This document shows, piece after piece, positions 13,952-18,918 of a DNA stretch of 18,918 nt. The DNA is taken from the NCBI GenBank assembly GCA_964517975.1, contig CAZFDM010000181.1:1-18918 (forward strand), written 5' to 3'. The position numbers and the translations under genes are program-made. This DNA comes from JBBIRM01 sp964517975 (GTDB lineage Bacteria; Desulfobacterota; BSN033; UBA1163). The notes below the pieces were generated by a model. That model was not told the origin of the DNA. It made no database searches and worked only from the letters and a program-made list of their open reading frames with translations. Each line of letters begins with the position of its first letter. Position 1 is the stretch's first letter.

Positions 13952-14038
13952 GCCGGGGTGGCGAAATTGGAATACGCGCGAGACTTAGGATCTCGTGGTC
14001 GCGAGACTGTGCGGGTTCGAATCCCGCCCTCGGCACCA
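13952..14038 (+). tRNA. tRNA-Leu (anticodon TAG)
   Basis: This 87-nt class II tRNA has a long variable arm. Acceptor GCCGGGG pairs with CCTCGGC, the anticodon stem CGAGA/TCTCG holds loop CTTAGGA (anticodon TAG), and CCA is encoded. It reads CTA/CTN leucine codons. It lies 98 bp before the trigger factor gene. Confidence 0.95.
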
Positions 14039-14136
14039 TTTAATAAGGCTATGTCAATAGGAAAACTCGAGGTTCAGTTCGAATGGAAATTAGATGTTGG
14101 CAGTTAAATCCTTATTGTGATTAGAAGGGATCTTTC

Positions 14137-15420
14137 ATGAAAGTGAGCGTGGAGGATATCAGTTCGATTAAAAAGAAGGTGCGAATAGAGATTCCTGAAG
14201 AGGATGTGGCCAAAGAAATCGATTCCTTTTATAGGGAGTTAGGGAGAAAGGCTAAGATAAAAGGATTTCGTCCAGGAAGGGTTCCGAGAAGCATCTTGGA
14301 AAGATATTTTAAAGATTATGTTAAGACTGAACTGGTACAGAAATTGATTCAAGAGACTTATCCCAATGCCCTTACCGAAACTAATCTCCAACCTGTATCC
14401 ACTCCTGTAGTTGATCCGGGGGACCTGGAAGTGGGGAGACCTTTTCAATATTCAGCCACCGTCGAGGTCAAACCGGAGATCAAATTGGAAGGCTATATTG
14501 GATTGAATATTCAAGGGAAGAAAGAAGAGGTCAAGGAAGAGGAACTGGAAGACCGACTGAGGACCTTACAAAACCTCCATGCCAGTCTGAAGACGGTTTC
14601 AGAAGTAAGGCCCATTCAGAAGGGGGATTATTTGATTATTGACTATGAAGCGCGGGAAACTGGAAAACCTCTGGAAGAGGGAAAGGCCATCGATACTACC
14701 TTGGAGGTGGGGAGTGGTAAGTTCATCCCTGAGGTTGAAGAAAAGTTAATTGGGATGACTTTAGGGGAGGAAAGAGAAATTGAGGTGACCTTTCCTGAAG
14801 ATTATCCTTACAAAAAATGGGCGGGTAAAGGAATCTCATTCCATGTTAGAATAAAAGAGATTAAGGAGAAAATCCTCCCTCCTTTGGATGATGAATTTGC
14901 AAAGGATCTGGGAGATTATTCTTCCTTAGAGGAGTTAAGATCAAAAATCAGAGAAGAAATTAAGAAGGAAAAAGAGTTGCTTCTCCAACAGCAGTTGAGA
15001 AATCAGATTTTAGATCAATTGCTCGAAGCTACCCCGTTTGAGGTCCCTGAGAGTTTGGTCGAAGCACAAACTCAAGCCCTGATCTCTGACACAAAACTTA
15101 GATTGGCCAGGCAGGGGATGGCCCTTCAAGATATAGGGGTGACCGAGGAGAAACTCCAAGAAGATTATCGTAGCACAGCTATGAAACAGGTTAAAACTTT
15201 TCTGATCCTCGAAAAGATCGCAAGCCAAGAAGGAATTTCTGTTTCCGACGAGGAGATGGAGGAACGAATTCGAGAGATTTCGGAGAAAGTTCATCAGAAA
15301 TTTGATGTGTTAAGACGATATTACGAAAAGAATGGATTGATCCCTGAAGTCAAAGCGGGGATCCTTAACGACAAAACCTTAGACTTTCTCATTCAAAAGG
15401 CTAATATTCATTATGCGTGA
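14137..15420 (+). CDS. tig: Trigger factor (ribosome-associated chaperone/PPIase)
   Basis: This 427-residue protein holds nascent chains as they leave the ribosome. The N-terminal ribosome-binding domain (1 to about 115) carries the GFRPGRVPRS motif at 43-52 that docks on protein L23. The FKBP-type PPIase domain (about 155-245) includes KGDYLIIDYEA and GMTLGEEREIEVTFPEDYP. The C-terminal helical arms (250-427) include DDEFAKDLGDYSSLEELRSKIREEI. Length is normal for the family. AGAAGGGA lies about 8 bp before the ATG. The gene is followed directly by clpP, whose ribosome binding site overlaps the tig stop codon. No separate promoter is obvious in the 98 bp after tRNA-Leu. Confidence 0.97.
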   Translation: MKVSVEDISSIKKKVRIEIPEEDVAKEIDSFYRELGRKAKIKGFRPGRVPRSILERYFKDYVKTELVQKLIQETYPNALTETNLQPVSTPVVDPGDLEVGRPFQYSATVEVKPEIKLEGYIGLNIQGKKEEVKEEELEDRLRTLQNLHASLKTVSEVRPIQKGDYLIIDYEARETGKPLEEGKAIDTTLEVGSGKFIPEVEEKLIGMTLGEEREIEVTFPEDYPYKKWAGKGISFHVRIKEIKEKILPPLDDEFAKDLGDYSSLEELRSKIREEIKKEKELLLQQQLRNQILDQLLEATPFEVPESLVEAQTQALISDTKLRLARQGMALQDIGVTEEKLQEDYRSTAMKQVKTFLILEKIASQEGISVSDEEMEERIREISEKVHQKFDVLRRYYEKNGLIPEVKAGILNDKTLDFLIQKANIHYA

Positions 15421-15430
15421 GGTGAAGAGG

Positions 15431-16030
15431 ATGACACTCATACCCATTGTGATTGAACGGGATGGTCGGGGCGAACGAGCCTATGACATCTACTCACGGC
15501 TTTTAAAAGATCGGATCGTCTTCATTGGAACGGCCATTGATGATGATGTCGCCAACCTGGTCATCGCTCAATTGCTCTTTTTGGAATCCGAGGATCCAGA
15601 TAAGGATATTCATCTCTATATTAATTCCCCAGGAGGGATTGTCACCTCAGGGCTTGCCATCTATGATACCATGCAATATATTCGACCTCAGGTCTCCACC
15701 ATCTGTATGGGACAGGCTGCCAGCATTGCAGCCCTTCTTCTATCAGCAGGGGAGAAAGGGAAGCGCTATGCCCTCCCCCATTCGAGGATTCTCATTCATC
15801 AACCTATGGGAGGCTTTCAAGGACAGGCCTCTGATGTAGATATCCAGGCCCGAGAGATCCTTCGGCTTCGCGAGGAATTAAACCAGATCTTGGTCAAGCA
15901 TACCAACCAACCGCTTGAAAAGATTCAAGCTGACACCGATCGGGATTTTTATATGACGGGGTTGCAGGCCAAAGAGTATGGGATTGTTGATGAAGTCGTA
16001 GTCAAACGACCCATCCGCTCCCAGGGGTAG
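15431..16030 (+). CDS. clpP: ATP-dependent Clp protease proteolytic subunit ClpP
   Basis: This 199-residue serine protease assembles into a tetradecamer fed by ClpX. The triad is Ser98 (MGQAASIAALL), His123 (RILIHQPMGG) and Asp172 (DTDRDFYMTG). YINSPGGIVTSGLAIYDTMQ is the substrate-strand region. MTLIPIVIERDGRGERAYDIYSRLL is a typical N-terminus after a very short propeptide. The start is the ATG at 15431, with GAGGTGA (15419-15425) overlapping the tig stop. An earlier in-frame ATG at 15413 lies inside tig and would put that site within the coding sequence. clpX follows after 31 bp. Confidence 0.98.
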   Translation: MTLIPIVIERDGRGERAYDIYSRLLKDRIVFIGTAIDDDVANLVIAQLLFLESEDPDKDIHLYINSPGGIVTSGLAIYDTMQYIRPQVSTICMGQAASIAALLLSAGEKGKRYALPHSRILIHQPMGGFQGQASDVDIQAREILRLREELNQILVKHTNQPLEKIQADTDRDFYMTGLQAKEYGIVDEVVVKRPIRSQG

Positions 16031-16061
16031 TTTTTGAGAATGCTTTAGAAAGGAGGAGAGG

Positions 16062-17312
16062 ATGAAATCCAACGGAGGAAACTATGGAAGTGTACTCCAT
16101 TGCTCTTTCTGTGGAAAGAGTCAAGATGAAGTGAGAAAACTGATTGCAGGCCCCACCGTTTATATCTGTGATGAGTGCATTGAGCTCTGCAATGAGATTA
16201 TCGCAGAAGAGGCTGTGGAGCGTTTTGTTCCTGGGAGATTGGCCGTTCCCAAACCGGTGGAGATCAAAGCAAAGTTAGACGAATACGTGATCGGTCAGGA
16301 GCAAGCCAAAAAGATTCTCTCCGTTGCGGTTCACAATCACTATAAACGAATTGACTCAAAGATCCTTTCAGGAGACGTGGAACTGCAGAAGTCAAATATC
16401 ATCCTCATTGGGCCGACTGGCTCTGGAAAGACCCTTCTGGCTCAGACCCTGGCCCGTATTCTTGATGTCCCATTCACCATTGCGGATGCCACGTGCTTAA
16501 CAGAGGCTGGTTATGTGGGTGAGGATGTTGAAAATATTATCCTCAACCTCTTGCAGGCTGCGGATTATGACATCGAGCGAACCCAGAAAGGGATTGTCTA
16601 TATTGATGAGATTGATAAGATATCCAGGAAATCGGACAGTCCTTCCATCACCCGGGATGTCTCAGGAGAAGGGGTTCAACAGGCATTGCTCAAGATTATA
16701 GAAGGAACGATTGCCAGTGTCCCTCCCAAGGGAGGCCGAAAACACCCCCAGCAAGAGTTCATTCAAATTGATACCACCAATATCCTCTTTATCTGTGGGG
16801 GGGCTTTCGTTGGGCTTGAGAAGATTATTGAGCAGCGAATTGGAGGGAAGACCATCGGTTTTGGAGCAGAGATCAGGTCTCATCACGAGCGGGAAACAGG
16901 AGAATTATTAAGAGAAGTCCAACCCGAAGACCTCTTGAAATTTGGATTAATCCCTGAATTCATTGGTAGACTCCCCGTAATCGCCACCTTAGATGAGCTC
17001 AATATCGATACGTTGGTTGATATTTTGAAAAAACCGAAGAATGCCTTGGTCAAACAGTATCAAAAACTCTTCGAGTTTGAGAATGTAAAGTTAAGATTTA
17101 CGGATGGAGCCTTGGTGGCTATTGCTAAAGAGGCCATCAAGAGAAAGTCCGGGGCTCGGGGTCTTCGCGCCATCATGGAAAAGATCATGCTGGATGTGAT
17201 GTACGAAATTCCCTCCCAGCCCAATATTAAAGAATGTATTATCAGCGAGGAAGTGGTACTTAACCACGAGAGTCCTATTCTTGTTTATGAGAAAGAGGCA
17301 GAAGTGGCTTAA
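16062..17312 (+). CDS. clpX: ATP-dependent Clp protease ATP-binding subunit ClpX
   Basis: This 416-residue AAA+ unfoldase delivers substrates to ClpP. The N-terminal zinc-binding domain has HCSFCGK and YICDECIELC (four Cys). The ATPase core has Walker A GPTGSGKT, pore-1 loop GYVGED, Walker B GIVYIDEIDKI, the RKH-type pore loop region (PPKGGRKHPQQEF) and sensor 2 GARGLRAIME. The ClpP-docking loop is present as GGKTIGFGAE (IGF). AAAGGAGG lies 6 bp before the start. A perfect palindromic terminator follows the gene. lon, which often follows clpX in related gene orders, is absent here. Confidence 0.98.
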   Translation: MKSNGGNYGSVLHCSFCGKSQDEVRKLIAGPTVYICDECIELCNEIIAEEAVERFVPGRLAVPKPVEIKAKLDEYVIGQEQAKKILSVAVHNHYKRIDSKILSGDVELQKSNIILIGPTGSGKTLLAQTLARILDVPFTIADATCLTEAGYVGEDVENIILNLLQAADYDIERTQKGIVYIDEIDKISRKSDSPSITRDVSGEGVQQALLKIIEGTIASVPPKGGRKHPQQEFIQIDTTNILFICGGAFVGLEKIIEQRIGGKTIGFGAEIRSHHERETGELLREVQPEDLLKFGLIPEFIGRLPVIATLDELNIDTLVDILKKPKNALVKQYQKLFEFENVKLRFTDGALVAIAKEAIKRKSGARGLRAIMEKIMLDVMYEIPSQPNIKECIISEEVVLNHESPILVYEKEAEVA

Positions 17313-17344
17313 GGGAGATAGATGGAAGGAGAAGACCTGATAGT

Positions 17345-17378
17345 AAAAATGGATTAGCCTCGAGGCTAATCCATTTTT
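17345..17378. terminator. Bidirectional rho-independent terminator between clpX and tRNA-Asp
   Basis: A perfect 34-bp palindrome has 17-base arms, AAAAATGGATTAGCCTC and its complement. It ends in TTTTT on the plus strand (then CTTTTT) and in TTTTTA on the minus strand. It serves the convergent clpX (+) and tRNA-Val/tRNA-Asp (-) transcripts. Confidence 0.93.
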
Positions 17379-17383
17379 CTTTT

Positions 17384-17460
17384 TGGCGGGAGCGACGGGG
17401 CTTGAACCCGCAACCTCCGGCGTGACAGGCCGGCGCTCTAACCGATTGAACTACGCCCCC
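17384..17460 (-). tRNA. tRNA-Asp (anticodon GTC)
   Basis: On the minus strand acceptor GGGGGCG pairs with CGCTCCC (one G-T). The anticodon loop CTGTCAC flanked by GCCGG-type stems gives GTC. CCA is encoded, its A being the complement of T17384. It is co-transcribed after tRNA-Val and ends 5 bp before the shared terminator. Confidence 0.95.
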
Positions 17461-17532
17461 AACTTGCTCCAGACCTAAGATTCTGACTTTATATTTAAAT
17501 CTGCAACCTAAATTCTACACTCTCCAACTCAA

Positions 17533-17607
17533 TGGTAGGCGGAACAGGGGTTGAACCTGCGACCTCCGGCTTGTAAGGCCGGCGCTCTCCCACTGAGCTA
17601 TCCGCCC
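17533..17607 (-). tRNA. tRNA-Val (anticodon TAC)
   Basis: On the minus strand acceptor GGGCGGA pairs with TCCGCCT, the anticodon stem CCGGC/GCCGG holds loop CTTACAA (anticodon TAC), and the T loop is TTCAACC with encoded ACCA. It is the first gene of a Val-Asp pair. Confidence 0.95.
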
Positions 17608-17618
17608 TCAATGCCTTA

Positions 17619-17647
17619 ATTTTATTGGATTGTCCTTTTAAAGTCAA
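17619..17647 (-). promoter_or_regulatory. Promoter of the tRNA-Val/tRNA-Asp unit
   Basis: On the minus strand, TTGACT (complement of 17642-17647), a 17-bp spacer and TAAAAT (complement of 17619-17624) lie 11 bp before the 5' end of tRNA-Val. Confidence 0.7.
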
Positions 17648-17684
17648 GCCATAATCCACGCTGGTTTCGAATTAATATCCATGA

Positions 17685-17713
17685 TTGACAATTCCTTAAT
17701 TTTAGAATAGTTT
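17685..17713 (+). promoter_or_regulatory. Possible promoter of a small orphan transcription unit
   Basis: TTGACA (17685-17690) is followed after 17 bp by TAGTTT (17708-17713). The -35 is perfect and the -10 is weak. It precedes a short open frame and a terminator, and faces away from the tRNA-Val promoter. Confidence 0.35.
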
Positions 17714-17738
17714 TTATTTATTCTTTATACCCCCTGCT

Positions 17739-17879
17739 GTGGCCGGTGGTCCAGGAGAGAGGACAGATTTCAAAGGAACCCTATGTAAAAAAGGTGGTAA
17801 GTGGACTGGAGGAGGTAGTTATAGGAATACAAGGGGTACGATCGTTTGCAATGGGGATTGGAATATGACACAAATGTAA
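17739..17879 (+). CDS. Possible 46-residue cysteine-containing peptide
   Basis: An open frame runs from the stop at 17703 to TAA at 17877-17879. The only usual start codon in it is GTG at 17739, giving VAGGPGERTDFKGTLCKKGG and then KWTGGGSYRNTRGTIVCNGD plus WNMTQM. Two cysteines lie 21 residues apart in a Gly/Lys/Arg-rich context, which looks more like a folded or secreted peptide than chance. The codons before GTG (SFYLFFIPPAVA) resemble the end of a signal peptide, so this may be the tail of a gene whose start is lost. No ribosome binding site precedes GTG. No family is recognised. It could equally be a non-coding RNA, or the whole unit may be decayed. Confidence 0.25.
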   Translation: MAGGPGERTDFKGTLCKKGGKWTGGGSYRNTRGTIVCNGDWNMTQM

Positions 17880-17909
17880 ATCTTTCTACAACTTTTTTCC
17901 AAATTTAGG

Positions 17910-17945
17910 GGGGTTAACTCATCATTAGGGTAACCCCATTTTTTT
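17910..17945 (+). terminator. Rho-independent terminator
   Basis: GGGGTTA (17910-17916) pairs with TAACCCC (17931-17937) around a 14-base loop, followed by A and seven T (17939-17945). It lies 30 bp after the short open frame and 50 bp before the GH57 gene, and has no other obvious upstream gene on the plus strand. Confidence 0.75.
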
Positions 17946-17957
17946 GTCCCAATAGGG

Positions 17958-17986
17958 TTGATTTGCTTTAGGAAATCATATACATT
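17958..17986 (+). promoter_or_regulatory. Possible promoter of GH57 gene, near-leaderless
   Basis: TTGATT (17958-17963), 17 bp, then TACATT (17981-17986) would start transcription within a few bases of the ATG at 17995. Both boxes match the consensus at four of six positions, so support is modest. Confidence 0.3.
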
Positions 17987-17994
17987 AATTTTTT

Positions 17995-18918
17995 ATGGAT
18001 AAGGTTTTCTTCCTATTCTGTGTCCACAACCATCAGCCTGTAGGAAATTTCCTCCACATCTTAGAAAACGCTTATCAGAAGGCCTATCGTCCATTTATCG
18101 AGACCCTAAAAGAGTATCCGTTTATGAGAATCTCCATCCACTTCTCAGGGGTGCTCTGGGATTTTTTCGAGGAGAATCATCCAGACTTCTTGGATACTTT
18201 GAAGGAATTGGTTAGAAAGGGTCAACTGGAGATGATGACAGGGGGTTATTATGAACCAATTCTTGCAGTCATCCCAGATGAGGATAAGGTTGGCCAAATA
18301 GAGATGCTCAACCAAACCATCCGGGCAACGATGGGTGTATCCCCTCGTGGACTATGGCTTTCGGAACGAGTCTGGGAGCCCCATCTCCCGAAATTTTTAG
18401 TAAGGGCAGGGGTGGAATATATTACTATTGACGACTACCATTTCAAAAAGGCGGGATTGAAAGAAGAGGATTTGAATGGCTATTACCTGACAGAGGATGA
18501 GGGGAAAGTGATAAAGGTTTTTCCGGGGTGTGAGAAGCTAAGATATATCATTCCCTTTCATCCCCCTGAAGAGACACTGGAATACCTCTCCACCTTAAGG
18601 GGAGAATCACGGGCAGCAATCTTTGCTGACGATGGTGAGAAATTTGGGGTATGGCCCTTTACCTATCAGTCCGTATATGAAGAGGGTTGGCTGGTTCGTT
18701 TCTTTAAAATGATCGGAGAAAATCTAAGTTGGATTGAACCGATGTCCCTTGGAACCTATGCCTCACGGTATAAGCCTCTTGGAAGAATCTATCTTCCCTG
18801 TTCCTCCTATATGGAGATGGATGAATGGAGCCTTCCTACAGAGGCAATGGTGGAATATGGGAAGGTCATCGAGAGACTAAAGGAAAACCCTGATGGAAAT
18901 GAGATTAGAAGGTTTATC
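17995..18918 (+). CDS. GH57 4-alpha-glucanotransferase/alpha-amylase, 3' end beyond window
   Basis: The first 308 codons are in frame to the window edge, with no stop. All visible family-57 glycoside hydrolase regions are present. These are HNHQPVGNF at 11-19 (region 1), GGYYEPILAVIP at 83-94 (region 2), GLWLSERVWEPHL at 119-131 with the likely nucleophile Glu124 (region 3), and FADDGEKFGVWP at 210-221 with the acid/base Asp (region 4). The arrangement matches Thermococcus litoralis-type 4-alpha-glucanotransferase, which moves maltooligosaccharide units between alpha-1,4-glucans; an amylase activity cannot be excluded. It acts in the cytoplasm, as no signal peptide is present. No good ribosome binding site is seen (AGGAAA is about 20 bp away), consistent with a short leader. 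Nearby glycogen genes, if any, lie outside the window. Confidence 0.92.
   Translation, partial: MDKVFFLFCVHNHQPVGNFLHILENAYQKAYRPFIETLKEYPFMRISIHFSGVLWDFFEENHPDFLDTLKELVRKGQLEMMTGGYYEPILAVIPDEDKVGQIEMLNQTIRATMGVSPRGLWLSERVWEPHLPKFLVRAGVEYITIDDYHFKKAGLKEEDLNGYYLTEDEGKVIKVFPGCEKLRYIIPFHPPEETLEYLSTLRGESRAAIFADDGEKFGVWPFTYQSVYEEGWLVRFFKMIGENLSWIEPMSLGTYASRYKPLGRIYLPCSSYMEMDEWSLPTEAMVEYGKVIERLKENPDGNEIRRFI

Noticed and set aside
15413..15430. Upstream ATG as clpP start
   Set aside because: It lies inside tig and before the ribosome binding site; homologous ClpP proteins begin near the ATG at 15431.

Overview
The window looks like a bacterial chromosome of moderate GC content. Genes run in blocks on both strands with strong AAGGAGG-type ribosome binding sites and sigma70-like TTGACA/TATAAT promoters. 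The order tRNA cluster - tig - clpP - clpX, the GH57 glucanotransferase, FmdB, the B12-type radical SAM protein and the ABC_sub_bind protein would fit a Thermodesulfobacteriota ('Deltaproteobacteria')-like anaerobe. That placement is inferred from gene content only and is weak.

Layout. (1) 1-1182: the 3' part of a DDE insertion-sequence transposase. It is broken by a 19-bp palindromic insertion and followed by an imperfect inverted repeat that may be IS ends. (2) 1198-4605 (+): an ABC-type substrate-binding protein tightly followed by a B3/B4-domain protein, then a 4-oxalocrotonate tautomerase-like protein and a cobalamin-binding-type radical SAM enzyme. (3) 4653-6945 (+): the groES-groEL operon with its own promoter, a long hairpin, and a 59-residue zinc-ribbon protein. 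(4) 7020-7173: degenerate dispersed-repeat sequence between convergent genes. (5) 7186-9561 (-): FmdB-type zinc ribbon followed by an ABC-F ATPase. (6) 9615-9932: a roughly 300-bp MITE-like element with a 9-bp flanking direct repeat and three internal hairpins. (7) 9966-13165 (-): a five-gene cluster, in transcription order a ribbon-helix-helix protein, a HEAT-repeat protein, a ParA-type ATPase with an N-terminal MerR-like segment, and two coiled-coil proteins that share a motif. (8) 13494-17378 (+): five tRNA genes (Arg, His, Arg, Lys, Leu), then trigger factor, ClpP and ClpX. (9) 17384-17607 (-): tRNA-Val and tRNA-Asp, sharing a palindromic terminator with clpX. (10) 17685-17945 (+): a small promoter - short ORF - terminator unit. 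(11) 17995 to the window end: the 5' part of a GH57 4-alpha-glucanotransferase or amylase.

How the genes work together. The housekeeping part is a protein quality-control neighbourhood: GroES/GroEL, trigger factor, the ClpXP protease and an ABC-F factor, with seven tRNA genes. The most unusual part is the five-gene ParA cluster. It has no ParB, and its parts (ParA-type ATPase, HEAT scaffold, coiled-coil partners, DNA-binding RHH protein with a promoter-embedded palindrome) suggest an intracellular positioning system analogous to PomXYZ or McdAB rather than ordinary plasmid partition. This is an inference from domain composition, not a known annotation.
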